Part shown: in pieces, positions 17,184 to 25,368 of the stretch | How positions within the stretch are numbered: the first letter of the stretch is position 1 | Layout of the letters: every line of letters starts with the position of its first letter | Origin: Streptomyces antnestii | GTDB taxonomy: Bacteria > Actinomycetota > Actinomycetes > Streptomycetales > Streptomycetaceae | Direction: 5' to 3' | Length of the DNA stretch: 64,000 nt | Assembly: GCF_004005495.1 (NCBI RefSeq) | Contig: NZ_RZYA01000018.1 | Span: forward strand, 1-64,000 | Notes under the pieces: generated by a model | What the model was told of the DNA's origin: nothing | The model's input: only the letters and a program-made list of their open reading frames with translations | Database searches by the model: none | Translations under genes and position numbers: made by a program

Positions 17184-17213
17184 ATGTTAGCCACATTGTT
17201 GATGTGGCGTCAG
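17184..17213 (-). promoter_or_regulatory. Candidate promoter of the zinc-ribbon/TerB-like gene
   Basis: On the minus strand CTGACG (17213-17208) and TAACAT (17189-17184) are spaced by 18 bp. The spacer contains a 6-bp dyad, CCACAT-N5-ATGTGG (17191-17207), which could be an operator. The predicted start leaves a leader of about 40 nt before the GTG. Confidence 0.5.
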
Positions 17214-17246
17214 TACCTTGCGGAGGACCGTGGCCGGTATACGACG

Positions 17247-17279
17247 CGGCCCCGTCCGCCACGAGGGCGGACGGGGCCG
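17247..17279 (-). terminator. leuA terminator
   Basis: Two perfect 14-nt complementary arms (17247-17260 and 17266-17279) with a 5-nt loop lie about 22 bp beyond the leuA stop, between leuA and the next leftward gene. Confidence 0.85.
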
Positions 17280-17301
17280 GTGAAGGTGCCGGTGACCTGG
17301 G

Positions 17302-19020
17302 TCAGCGGGCGGAGCGGTTGACCGCGGAGACGACGGCCTTCAGCGACGCGCGTGTCGTATTCGCGTCGATGCCGATGCCCCACAGGACCTTGTCGCCGAT
17401 CGCGCACTCGATGTACGAGGCGGCCTGCGCGGAGGCGCCCTCGCTCATCGTGTGCTCCTGGTAGTCCAGCAGGCGGGCGTCGATGCCGACGGCCTGCAGG
17501 GCCTCGAAGAACGCGGAGATCGGGCCGTTGCCGGTACCGGTCAGGACGGTGGCCTCGCCGTCGACGTCGGCCGAGACGGTCAGCGTGTCCACGCCGTCCG
17601 TGTCGGTCGTGGTCTGGCCCGTCTTGACCTGGATGCGGCCCCACGGGTTCTCGGCGTTGGGCAGGTACTCGTCCTGGAAGATCGCCCAGATGTCGCCCGG
17701 CGTGACCTCGCCGCCCTCGGCGTCCGTCTTCGCCTGGATGATCTTCGAGAACTCGATCTGCATACGGCGCGGCAGGTCCAGCTTGTGGTCGTTCTTCAGG
17801 ACGTACGCGATACCGCCCTTGCCGGACTGCGAGTTGACGCGGATGACGGCCTCGTAGGAGCGGCCGACGTCCTTGGGGTCGATGGGCAGGTACGGGACCG
17901 CCCACTCGATGTCGTCGACGGTCTTGCCGGCGGCCTTGGCCCGCGCGTCCATCGCTTCGAAGCCCTTCTTGATGGCGTCCTGGTGGGAGCCGGAGAAGGA
18001 TGTGTAGACCAGGTCGCCCGCGTAGGGGTGGCGCGGGTGGACCTCCATCTGGTTGCAGTACTCGGCGGTGCGGCGGATCTCGTCGATGTCGGAGAAGTCG
18101 ATCTGCGGGTCGACGCCCTGGGAGAACAGGTTCATGCCCAGGGTGACCAGGTCGACGTTGCCGGTGCGCTCGCCCTGGCCGAACAGGCAGCCCTCGATGC
18201 GGTCGGCGCCGGCCATCAGGGCCAGCTCGGCGGCGGCGACGGCCGTGCCGCGGTCGTTGTGCGGGTGCACGGACAGGCAGACGTACTCGCGGTTCGACAG
18301 GTTGCGGTGCATCCACTCGAAGCGGTCCGCGTGCGTGGACGGCGTCGAACGCTCCACCGTGGCAGGCAGGTTGAGGATGATCTCGCGCCCAGGGCCCGGC
18401 TTGTAGACCTCCATGACCGCCTCGCAGACCTCCAGCGCGAAGTCCAGCTCGGTGTCGGTGAAGATCTCGGGGCTGTACTGGTAGCCGAAGGTCGTCTCGG
18501 GGCCGAGGATCTTCTCGGCGTAGTCCATGACGTGCTGCGTGCCGTCGATGGCGATCTGCTTGATCTGTTCCTTGGTGCCGCGGAACACGATCTCGCGGAA
18601 GGTCGGCGCCGTCGCGTTGTACAGGTGCACCGTCGCGCGCTTGGCGCCCTTCAGGGACTGGACCGTGCGCTCGATCAGCTCTTCGCGGGCCTGCGTCAGC
18701 ACGGAGATCGTCACATCGTCCGGGATCGCGCCCTCTTCGATGATCGACCGTACGAACGCGAAGTCCGTCTCGCCGGAGGCGGGGAAGCCGACCTCGATCT
18801 CCTTGTATCCCATGCGGACCAGCAGGTCGAACATCTCGCGCTTGCGCGCCGGGGACATCGGGTCGATCAGCGCCTGGTTGCCGTCACGCAGGTCGGTGGA
18901 CAGCCAGCGGGGGGCGGTGGTGATGCGCTGGTTCGGCCACGTGCGGTCGGCGATGTCGACCTGCTCGTACTGTCCGTACTTGTGGACCGGCATGGAAGTG
19001 GGGCGCTGGAAGTTCGGCAT
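17302..19020 (-). CDS. leuA: 2-isopropylmalate synthase
   Basis: First committed enzyme of leucine biosynthesis, condensing acetyl-CoA with 2-ketoisovalerate. The 572 residues fit the actinobacterial LeuA type 2. The TIM barrel contains LSTDLRDGNQALIDPM with catalytic Arg/Asp, the metal-binding HPHNDRG, and GQGERTGN. The C-terminal part (from about 440) is the LeuA regulatory domain that gives feedback inhibition by leucine. The ATG start gives the normal N-terminus. The gene is monocistronic, with a 14-bp hairpin terminator. Upstream is a 15-codon leader peptide with four consecutive leucine codons, so leucine-responsive control at the leader is likely. Confidence 0.97.
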   Translation of the reverse strand: MPNFQRPTSMPVHKYGQYEQVDIADRTWPNQRITTAPRWLSTDLRDGNQALIDPMSPARKREMFDLLVRMGYKEIEVGFPASGETDFAFVRSIIEEGAIPDDVTISVLTQAREELIERTVQSLKGAKRATVHLYNATAPTFREIVFRGTKEQIKQIAIDGTQHVMDYAEKILGPETTFGYQYSPEIFTDTELDFALEVCEAVMEVYKPGPGREIILNLPATVERSTPSTHADRFEWMHRNLSNREYVCLSVHPHNDRGTAVAAAELALMAGADRIEGCLFGQGERTGNVDLVTLGMNLFSQGVDPQIDFSDIDEIRRTAEYCNQMEVHPRHPYAGDLVYTSFSGSHQDAIKKGFEAMDARAKAAGKTVDDIEWAVPYLPIDPKDVGRSYEAVIRVNSQSGKGGIAYVLKNDHKLDLPRRMQIEFSKIIQAKTDAEGGEVTPGDIWAIFQDEYLPNAENPWGRIQVKTGQTTTDTDGVDTLTVSADVDGEATVLTGTGNGPISAFFEALQAVGIDARLLDYQEHTMSEGASAQAASYIECAIGDKVLWGIGIDANTTRASLKAVVSAVNRSAR

Positions 19021-19105
19021 GTGCGGGGCTCCTCGGGTGTGTCCGGAAGGACGGCCGACGGTCTAAGCGCAACACCGAACTCCGCGGGGAGGGGGTCGGC
19101 CTCGA

Positions 19106-19153
19106 CTACAGGCCCTCGCCGCGGCAGCTAAGGAGAAGCAGCCCGAAACGCAT
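19106..19153 (-). CDS. Leucine-rich leader peptide of leuA
   Basis: A 15-codon frame upstream of leuA reads MRFGLLLLSCRGEGL, with four consecutive Leu codons (CTG CTT CTC CTT), and ends at TAG 86 bp before the leuA start. This is the hallmark of a leader peptide sensing charged tRNA-Leu. A TAGGCT -10 hexamer at 19169-19164 would start transcription only a few bases before the leader ATG, so the leader may be translated from a nearly leaderless message. The start codon is part of a 6-bp dyad (ACGCAT-G-ATGCGT). I do not see a classical U-run terminator between leader and leuA, so control may act by structure around the leuA ribosome site or by a GC-rich terminator. Confidence 0.75.
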   Translation of the reverse strand: MRFGLLLLSCRGEGL

Positions 19154-19311
19154 GATGCGTCGCAGCCTAGCCCAGCTGAGCGAGGGGCGAGAGGCCGTAT
19201 CAGTATGCGGGACAGGCGCTAGGTAACGGGCAAGAGGTGACGAACACCTCTATTTCGTTAATCTTGGTCGCTGCTGGTGACAAGGGGGTGACACAGTGCC
19301 ACGGTTTCCTG

Positions 19312-20385
19312 ATGACCGCGAACCCCACGGGCCACGAGCCCGTCTTCTGCACCATCGTTCCGCCCCACCTCCTCGACAAGGCCGCGCAGTCGGGCGACCC
19401 GGCGCTCGCCGGACCGGCCCGCCGCACCCTGGAGCGCGACGCCCTGGAGCGCACCCGCCGCCGCCTGACCACGGTGATCGGCGCCCCGGCGATGCTCCCG
19501 CCCCCGGAGGCCTCCCCGGGCAAGCCGCACCGCACGATCTACGACGCCGGCCACCTGACCGACCTGCCCGGCACGAAGGTGCGCGGCGAGAGCGACAAGC
19601 CGGTCACGGACGCGACCGTCAACCGCGCGTACGCGGGCCTCGGCGCGACCTTCGAGCTGTACCTGAAGGCGTACGGCCGCAACTCCATCGACGGCAGCGG
19701 GCTTCCCCTGAACGCGTCCGTGCACTTCGACCGCGACTACAACAACGCGTTCTGGAACGGCGAGCAGATGGTGTTCGGCGACGGGGACGGGCAGCTCTTC
19801 CTCGACTTCACCAACGCGGTCGACGTCATCGGCCACGAGCTGACGCACGGCGTCACGCAGCACACCGCGAACCTCACCTACTTCGGCCAGCCCGGCGCCC
19901 TGAACGAGTCGGTCTCGGACGTCTTCGGCTCTCTCATCAAGCAGTACGCCCTCGGGCAGAGCGCCGCCGACGCCGACTGGCTGATCGGCGCGGGCCTCCT
20001 CGGGCCGCGCGTCACCGGCCAGGCGCTGCGCTCCATGAAGGCGCCCGGCACTGCGTACGACGACGACGAGCTCGGCAAGGACCCGCAGCCCGCCACCATG
20101 GCCGACTACGTGCAGACGAGCAGCGACAACGGCGGCGTGCACATCAACTCCGGCATCCCCAACCACGCCTTCTACCTGCTGGCCACGGCGCTCGGCGGCA
20201 ACGCGTGGGAGCGGGCGGGGCAGATCTGGTACGACGCCCTGACCGGCGGGGAGCTGGCGGCGGACGCCGACTTCGCGGCCTTCGCGCAGCTCACGGTGAA
20301 GGTGGCGCGCGACCGTTACCAGGACGGCGCGGAGCTGGAGAACGTCCTGAAGGCCTGGCAGCAGGTCGGCGTTCCGACGCAGTAG
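19312..20385 (+). CDS. M4-family (thermolysin-like) metalloprotease, protealysin type
   Basis: Zinc endopeptidase of about 357 residues. The catalytic HELTH is at residues about 175-179, and the third zinc ligand is Glu199 in GALNESVSDVFGS. The substrate-side DNGGVHINSGIPNHAFY segment carries the active-site His. There is no signal peptide, and the pro-region is short with CTIVPPHLLDKAA, typical of protealysin-like enzymes that act in or leak from the cell. The start is uncertain: frames open from GTG 19237 and GTG 19288, but those first codons have poor GC bias, so ATG 19312 was chosen. Immediately downstream is a gene for an emfourin-type inhibitor, which makes a protease/inhibitor module. 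Confidence 0.9.
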   Translation: MTANPTGHEPVFCTIVPPHLLDKAAQSGDPALAGPARRTLERDALERTRRRLTTVIGAPAMLPPPEASPGKPHRTIYDAGHLTDLPGTKVRGESDKPVTDATVNRAYAGLGATFELYLKAYGRNSIDGSGLPLNASVHFDRDYNNAFWNGEQMVFGDGDGQLFLDFTNAVDVIGHELTHGVTQHTANLTYFGQPGALNESVSDVFGSLIKQYALGQSAADADWLIGAGLLGPRVTGQALRSMKAPGTAYDDDELGKDPQPATMADYVQTSSDNGGVHINSGIPNHAFYLLATALGGNAWERAGQIWYDALTGGELAADADFAAFAQLTVKVARDRYQDGAELENVLKAWQQVGVPTQ

Positions 20386-20444
20386 GTACTCCCGGGGTGG
20401 CCGTCCGCCTGCGCGGCGGGCGGCCGCTGGAGTAGACAGGTGCC

Positions 20445-20711
20445 ATGCGTATTCAGGTCACCCGCACCGGAGGGTTCGCCGGGATCGAGCGGCGTGCCGA
20501 GGTCGACACCTCGGGCCGCGCCGACGCCCATGAGTGGCACGCGCTGGCGGAGCGGGTGCTGGCCGGGGGCCACGAGGCGCCGCCGGCCGGGGTGCCGGAC
20601 GGGTTCAGCTACGCGATCACGGTGGACGGGACGACCGTGTACTGCGCGGATCCGCGGCTCACGGAGGAGCAGCGCGGGCTGATCTCGCGGGTGCTGAAGG
20701 AAGGGGCGTAA
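20445..20711 (+). CDS. Emfourin-like protealysin inhibitor
   Basis: Small 88-residue protein starting MRIQVTRTGGFAGIERRAEV, which matches the pattern of emfourin, a slow tight-binding inhibitor of M4 proteases encoded next to protealysins. The ITVDGTTVYCADPRLTEE segment is also family-like. No signal peptide, so it would act in the cytoplasm on the neighbouring protease, also lacking a signal. The gap to the protease stop is 59 bp. Co-expression of the two would keep the protease inactive until needed. The assignment is by motif and context. Confidence 0.82.
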   Translation: MRIQVTRTGGFAGIERRAEVDTSGRADAHEWHALAERVLAGGHEAPPAGVPDGFSYAITVDGTTVYCADPRLTEEQRGLISRVLKEGA

Positions 20712-20743
20712 CGGCCTTTCCCCGTACGGGTGTTGCACGGGCG

Positions 20744-20773
20744 TTGACTTCTGTTACCGGCGGTACGGATGAT
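20744..20773 (+). promoter_or_regulatory. Candidate promoter of the GH1 glycosidase operon
   Basis: TTGACT (20744-20749) followed 18 bp later by GATGAT (20768-20773) would start transcription at or beside the ATG at 20781, giving a leaderless message. This agrees with the lack of a ribosome site before that ATG. Confidence 0.45.
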
Positions 20774-20780
20774 CGCGCGC

Positions 20781-22109
20781 ATGGCAGCGAGCGAACCGAT
20801 ACCCCCGTTCCCGCGGGACTTCCTGTGGGGCGTCTCCACCTCGGCCCACCAGATCGAGGGCGCCGTCGACGAGCGCGTCCCCTCGGTGTGGGACGCGTTC
20901 ACGGCCGAGCCGGGCCGGGTGAAGGACGGCTCGACCGCCGACGTCGCCTGCGACCACGTCCACCGCTACCGCGAGGACGTGGCGCTCATCGACGGCCTCG
21001 GCGTCGGTGCGTACCGCTTCTCGATCTCCTGGCCGCGGGTCCTCTCCCCCGGCGGCCTCGACTTCTACGACCGGCTCGTCGACGCGCTGTGCGCGGCGGG
21101 CGTGCGGCCCGTGCCGACGCTGTTCCACTGGGACCTGCCGCTGTCCGTGGAGGCCGCGGGCGGCTGGCTCAAGCGGGACACGGCGTCGCTCTTCGCGGAG
21201 TACGCGGCCCAGGTCGCGGACCGGATCGGTGACCGCGTCGACCGGTGGATCACCCTCAACGAGCCCGCCGAGCACACCCTCCTCGGCCACGCGCTCGGCC
21301 AGCACGCGCCCGGCAGGCAGCTCCTGTTCGACGCGCTGCCCGTCGCCCACCACCAGCTCCTCGCCCACGGCCTCGCCGTACGGGCGCTGCGGGCGGCCGG
21401 CGCCACGGACATCGGGATCGCGAACTCGCACGGCCCGACCTGGCCCGCCTCCGACGAACCCGCCGACCGCGAGGCCGCCGACTTCTACGACGTGCTCCTC
21501 AACCGGCTCTTCGCCGACCCGCTGCTCCTGGGCCGCTACCCGGAGGGCATCGGCGAGCTGATGCCGGGCGAGGTGGACGCCGACCTGAAGGTGATCTCCG
21601 AGCCCGTCGACTGGTACGGGATCAACTTCTACCAGCCGACGAAGGTGGGCGCGCCCCTCGACTCCGGGGCGGCCACGGAGTTCTCCGGCCTCACCCTGCC
21701 GCCCGAACTCCCCTTCTCGCCAAGGGAGATCGAGGGCTACCCGGTCACGGACTTCGGCTGGCCGGTCGTCCCCGAGGCACTGACCGAACTCCTCCTGTCC
21801 TTCCGCGACCGCTACGGCGACCGGCTGCCGCCCCTGGTCATCACCGAGAACGGCTGCTCCTACGAGGGAATCGACGACCAGGAGCGCATCACCTACCTGG
21901 ACGGGCATCTGCGGGCGCTGCACCGGGCCATGGAGGCCGGTGTCGACGTGCGCGGCTACTTCGTGTGGTCGCTGATGGACAACTTCGAGTGGGCGGAGGG
22001 GTACGCGCGCCGCTTCGGACTCGTCCACGTCGACCACGCCACGCAGGAACGCACCCCGAAAGCGTCGTACCACTGGCTGCGCGACGTGCTCCGGGCGCAG
22101 CGCGCATGA
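20781..22109 (+). CDS. Glycoside hydrolase family 1 beta-glucosidase
   Basis: Retaining glycosidase of about 442 residues acting in the cytoplasm, as there is no signal peptide. The GH1 N-terminal signature FLWGVSTSAHQIEGA is present. The acid/base Glu161 is in TLNEPAEH and the nucleophile Glu356 in ITENGCSYEG. Conserved aromatic and polar substrate residues are in YRFSISWPR and DNFEWAEGY. ATG 20781 is preferred because it coincides with the predicted transcription start; ATG 20769 is the alternative. The stop overlaps the start of an MFS permease (ATGA), so the enzyme and transporter are coupled, presumably for uptake and hydrolysis of a beta-glucoside or similar disaccharide. Confidence 0.92.
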   Translation: MAASEPIPPFPRDFLWGVSTSAHQIEGAVDERVPSVWDAFTAEPGRVKDGSTADVACDHVHRYREDVALIDGLGVGAYRFSISWPRVLSPGGLDFYDRLVDALCAAGVRPVPTLFHWDLPLSVEAAGGWLKRDTASLFAEYAAQVADRIGDRVDRWITLNEPAEHTLLGHALGQHAPGRQLLFDALPVAHHQLLAHGLAVRALRAAGATDIGIANSHGPTWPASDEPADREAADFYDVLLNRLFADPLLLGRYPEGIGELMPGEVDADLKVISEPVDWYGINFYQPTKVGAPLDSGAATEFSGLTLPPELPFSPREIEGYPVTDFGWPVVPEALTELLLSFRDRYGDRLPPLVITENGCSYEGIDDQERITYLDGHLRALHRAMEAGVDVRGYFVWSLMDNFEWAEGYARRFGLVHVDHATQERTPKASYHWLRDVLRAQRA

Positions 22110-23353
22110 CGGCCACCGTCACGGCGCTCGACGAGCCCGTCGAGCGGGTCGGACGCGGCTGGACGGCCGCCCTGTCGCTGGCCAACGGGGCGATCTGGGT
22201 GGGCTGGTACGGGCCCCTGCAGATCCTGCTCGCGCTCCAGGCGGCGGACTTCGCGCCCGGCACCGGTATGTCGAAGGAGAGCCTGCTGGCCTGGGTGACC
22301 GGGGCCGGCGCGGTGGTGTCGCTCGCCGCGAACCCGTTCTTCGGCGCGCTCTCCGACCGTACGGTGTCGCGGTTCGGGCGGCGCACTCCGTGGATCGTGG
22401 CCGGGACGGGCGGGGGCGCGTGCGCGCTGCTCCTGCTCGCGGGGGCCGGATCGGTGTGGACGATGGCGGCCGGCTGGTGCCTCGTGCAGCTGACGCTGAA
22501 CGCGGCGTTCGCGGCGGTGACGGCGGCCGTGCCCGACCGGGTGCCGCGGCTCCAGCGGGGCGCGGTGGGCGGCTGGCTGGGGGCGGCGCAGATCCTGGGC
22601 GTGGTCGTGGGCACGGGGCTCGCGACGGTCGTGGGCGGGGTCGCCGCCGGGTACGCGGCGTGCGCCGTGTTCACGCTGGCGGGCGTCCTGCCGTACGTGC
22701 TGTGCCACCAGGATCTGCGGCTCGCCGTGGCCGACCGGCCGCCGTGGGACGGGCGGGCGTTCCTGGCCGGTTTCTGGCTGAGCCCCCGCCGCCACCCCGA
22801 CCTCGCGTGGGCCTGGCTGACCCGATTCCTGATCAACCTCGGCAACGCCCTCGTGCTCCTGTACCTCCTGTACTACCTGCGCGACCGGCTGCACTACGCC
22901 GACCCGGACCAGGGCGTCCTGATCCTGACGGCCGTGAACGGGGTGACGCTGCTCGCCACCGTCGTCGTCTCCGGGATCGCCTCGGACCGGGTGGGGCGCC
23001 GCAAGCCCTTCGTGATCTGGTCGGGCGTCCTGATGGCGGTGGCGACGGCGGCGCTCTCCGGGTGGCAGACGTGGCCCGGCGCGATCGTCGCGGCGGCGCT
23101 TCTCGGCGTCGGCTTCGGCGTCTTCACCTCGGTCGACTTCGCGCTGATGACGGACGTCCTGCCCCGCGCCCTCGACCGGGGCAAGGACCTGGGCGTCATC
23201 AACGTCGCCAACTCCCTGCCCCAGGTGGCCGCGCCCGTACTCGCCGCCCCGGTCGTGACCTACCTCGGCGGCTACCGCGCCCTGTACCTGCTGGCGGCGG
23301 GGGTGGGCCTGGTCGGGGCGCTGCTCGTCCGCCGGATCAAGTCGGTGGACTGA
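22106..23353 (+). CDS. MFS sugar transporter
   Basis: Membrane permease of about 415 residues with around twelve hydrophobic helices. MFS loop motifs are seen at GALSDRTVSRFGRRTPWIV near residue 80 and GIASDRVGRRKPFVIW in the second half. The N-terminal WVGWYGPLQILLALQ helix resembles the glycoside/galactoside cation symporter branch. The start overlaps the GH1 glycosidase stop by 4 bp, so it most likely brings in the glycosidase substrate. Substrate not determined. Confidence 0.87.
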   Translation: MTATVTALDEPVERVGRGWTAALSLANGAIWVGWYGPLQILLALQAADFAPGTGMSKESLLAWVTGAGAVVSLAANPFFGALSDRTVSRFGRRTPWIVAGTGGGACALLLLAGAGSVWTMAAGWCLVQLTLNAAFAAVTAAVPDRVPRLQRGAVGGWLGAAQILGVVVGTGLATVVGGVAAGYAACAVFTLAGVLPYVLCHQDLRLAVADRPPWDGRAFLAGFWLSPRRHPDLAWAWLTRFLINLGNALVLLYLLYYLRDRLHYADPDQGVLILTAVNGVTLLATVVVSGIASDRVGRRKPFVIWSGVLMAVATAALSGWQTWPGAIVAAALLGVGFGVFTSVDFALMTDVLPRALDRGKDLGVINVANSLPQVAAPVLAAPVVTYLGGYRALYLLAAGVGLVGALLVRRIKSVD

Positions 23354-23386
23354 CCCGGCCAGCCCCGGCCTGCCCCCCCCCCGGTC

Positions 23387-24238
23387 TTACAGGGCGCCCG
23401 CGTCCAGGGCCGTCCACACGGACGGGAACAGCGGCCGGAAACCGAGCTCGCGGCGGATCCGGGCGGTGGACGTGATGCCGAACCACGGGTCCGGGTCCGT
23501 CTTGCCGTACGCCTCGTCGGGGACCGGCACCCGGTTGAGGCGGTGCAGGTCGACGGTCGTGACGGGCGCGTCGTCGGCGATGTTGTAGACGCCGGCGGCC
23601 CCGGGCGCGTACAGGAGCCGCAGCAGGCCCTGGGCGACGTCCGCGTGGTGCACCATCTGCAGCCGCTGCATCGCCGGCCACTCGCCGGCCCACATCATGG
23701 CCTGCGCGAGGTGCGCGTCGCCCTCGCCGTAGACGAAGGCGAGCCGCCCGATCCGTACGTCGAGCCCGTCGAGGGCGAGCAGCCCGCGCTCCGCCTCGCC
23801 CTTCGACTCGCTGTACGCGCCCCACATCGGGCCGCCGGGCACGACCGGGTCGTCCTCCGTGAGGGGGCGACCGCGCCCGGTCCCGTACACCAGGTTCGTG
23901 CTGACCTGCACGAACCTGCGGACGCCCGCCGTGACCGCGGCCCGGCCGAGCTCCAGGGCCGCGTCCGCGTTGACCGCGCGCGCCTCCTCGTCGGGGACCC
24001 CCCGGAAGGCGGCCGCGACGTTCACCACGGCGTCCGCGCCGGCGACCGCCTTGCCGAGGGCCTCCGCGTCCCGCAGATCCCCGATCACGACCTGCGCGCC
24101 GAGCTCCGCGAACCGCTCGCCCCTGGCCGCGTCCCGCACCAGGACCCGCACCTCGTCCTCCGGGCCGGCCTGCTGGAGCAGCCGCGGCACGAACCGCCGC
24201 CCGACCTCACCCGTCGTCCCCGTCACCAGTGTCAGCAT
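23387..24238 (-). CDS. NAD(P)-dependent epimerase/dehydratase family protein
   Basis: Extended short-chain dehydrogenase of 283 residues. The dinucleotide-binding motif TGTTGEVGRRF is at the N-terminus, and the catalytic pair YSESK is near residue 144, with the Ser/Thr in VQVSTNLVYG. The C-terminal substrate part (VYNIADDAPVT) is typical of UDP-sugar epimerase-like proteins, but the specific substrate is unknown. It is divergent from an MmyB-type regulator, with a perfect dyad between them, a common arrangement in Streptomyces in which the regulator controls its reductase neighbour. Its 5' region holds a 14-bp tandem repeat. Confidence 0.88.
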   Translation of the reverse strand: MLTLVTGTTGEVGRRFVPRLLQQAGPEDEVRVLVRDAARGERFAELGAQVVIGDLRDAEALGKAVAGADAVVNVAAAFRGVPDEEARAVNADAALELGRAAVTAGVRRFVQVSTNLVYGTGRGRPLTEDDPVVPGGPMWGAYSESKGEAERGLLALDGLDVRIGRLAFVYGEGDAHLAQAMMWAGEWPAMQRLQMVHHADVAQGLLRLLYAPGAAGVYNIADDAPVTTVDLHRLNRVPVPDEAYGKTDPDPWFGITSTARIRRELGFRPLFPSVWTALDAGAL

Positions 24239-24258
24239 GATCCGCTCCTCGTCCCCGG

Positions 24259-24300
24259 GTCCCCGTCTCCGAGTCCCCGTCTTCGTGTCCCCGTCTTCGT
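24259..24300. repeat. 14-bp tandem repeat in the divergent intergenic region
   Basis: Three consecutive 14-bp units of the form GTCCCCGTCTTCGT begin at 24259, 24273 and 24287; the last two are identical, and degenerate half units flank them. They lie within 70 bp upstream of the epimerase start, in its leader or promoter. Slipped-strand changes in copy number could alter expression (inference). Confidence 0.8.
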
Positions 24301-24354
24301 GTTCCTGGGACGAGCCTGGCCGCGGCGGGCGCAGGGCGGGAGAGACCTCTTGAT

Positions 24355-24375
24355 CCAGGGACCGGCGATCCCTGG
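24355..24375. promoter_or_regulatory. Perfect inverted repeat, candidate operator of the MmyB-type regulator
   Basis: CCAGGGA and TCCCTGG are exact complements with a 7-bp spacer, giving 14-bp centre-to-centre half-site spacing. It lies 33 bp before the regulator start and 117 bp before the epimerase start, within the only sizeable gap between them. MmyB/XRE regulators of this type commonly bind such dyads to control a divergent oxidoreductase. Confidence 0.6.
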
Positions 24376-24407
24376 CTGCGCGCCACCCGGCCGGGCATCC
24401 TGATGAG

Positions 24408-25241
24408 GTGAACCGAGCCGAACTAGCCGACTTCCTGCGCCGGGGCCGCGCCCGCCTCGACCCCTCCGACGTGGGTCTCTCCGCCGGGGCGAGGCGCCGT
24501 ACCCCCGGTCTGCGCCGCGAGGAGGTCGCGCAGCTCGCCGGGATGTCGGTGGACTACTACACGCGCCTCGAACAGCGCCGGGGCCCGCACCCGTCCCGGC
24601 AGATGCTCACCGCGCTCGCCCGCGCGCTGCGCCTCACCGACGCCGAGCGCGACCACCTGTTCCATCTGGCGGGCCAGGAGCCGCCCCGGCGCGGCGCGTC
24701 CTCCGGCCATGTCCGGCCGGGGCTGCTGATGATCCTGGACCGGCTGCACGACCTGCCGGCGTCGGTGCTGAGCGACTGGGGTGAGGTGCTCGCGCAGAAC
24801 ACGATGGGGGTGGCCCTGACCGGCGAACACGTGGGGACGAACCTCATCCGGCGCTGGTTCACGGACCCGGCCGCCCGGGCCCTGTTCCCGGCCGACAACC
24901 ACGAGGCGCACGGCCGCGCCCACGTGGCGGGCCTGCGGGCGGTCGCGGCGGCCCGCCCCGACGACCCGGGCCCGGCGGCGCTGGTGACCGAACTCCGAGC
25001 CGCGTCAGGGGAGTTCGAGGCGATGTGGCAGTCGCACGACGTGGTGGTGCGCCGCCCGTCACCGAAGCGCTTCATGCACCCGGTGGTCGGCGTCCTCGAC
25101 CTGGACTGCGAGGTACTGGTCGGCGACGGCCACGACCAGCTGCTCATCGTCCACTCGGCCCGCCCGGGCACGGAGACGTACGAGCGCCTGGAACTGCTGA
25201 GGGTGATCGGCGTGCAGGACCTTTCACCAAGCAGGCCGTGA
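24408..25241 (+). CDS. XRE-family regulator with MmyB-like ligand-binding domain
   Basis: Transcriptional regulator of 277 residues. The N-terminal helix-turn-helix includes RTPGLRREEVAQLAGMSVDYYTRLEQ-type features: the GLRREEVA recognition region and the YYTRLEQRRG segment of this subfamily. From about residue 100 the MmyB-like domain follows (ILDRLHDLPASVLSDWGEV and LIRRWFTDPAAR), which in characterised relatives binds a hydrophobic or fatty-acid-like ligand. The start is a GTG directly after GATGAG. The gene is divergent from the NAD-dependent epimerase, its likely target, with a perfect dyad between them. Confidence 0.9.
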   Translation: MNRAELADFLRRGRARLDPSDVGLSAGARRRTPGLRREEVAQLAGMSVDYYTRLEQRRGPHPSRQMLTALARALRLTDAERDHLFHLAGQEPPRRGASSGHVRPGLLMILDRLHDLPASVLSDWGEVLAQNTMGVALTGEHVGTNLIRRWFTDPAARALFPADNHEAHGRAHVAGLRAVAAARPDDPGPAALVTELRAASGEFEAMWQSHDVVVRRPSPKRFMHPVVGVLDLDCEVLVGDGHDQLLIVHSARPGTETYERLELLRVIGVQDLSPSRP

Positions 25242-25258
25242 GTGCATGCTCAGCCCCG

Positions 25259-25293
25259 GCATATTCAGCCCCGGCTCGCGCATATTCAGCCCC
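25259..25293. repeat. Short direct repeat at a convergent gene junction
   Basis: Two identical 14-bp copies of GCATATTCAGCCCC (25259-25272 and 25280-25293) lie between the MmyB-type regulator and era, immediately before the dispersed extragenic repeat at 25302. AT-rich blocks of this kind are unusual here and suggest partial duplication of the repeat element. Confidence 0.75.
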
Positions 25294-25301
25294 TCCGGCG
25301 C

Positions 25302-25333
25302 TTGAGGAGCGGGGTCCGGGGCGGAGCCCCGAG
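25302..25333 (-). repeat. Dispersed extragenic repeat, copy 2 (perfect 32-bp partner at 12165-12196)
   Basis: Identical in inverse orientation to the copy inside the transporter operon 13 kb away. Here it lies between convergent genes, where its self-complementary GGGGCGGAGCCCC core may serve as a bidirectional terminator. Confidence 0.85.
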
Positions 25334-25368
25334 ACGGCAAGCACACCGACCCGCACAAATAGGCCCGC

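Noticed and set aside
19237..19311. Longer start of the M4 protease containing a TTA codon, which would imply bldA control
   Set aside because: The extra codons have poor GC bias and no family similarity, so the TTA at 19258 is likely upstream of the gene.
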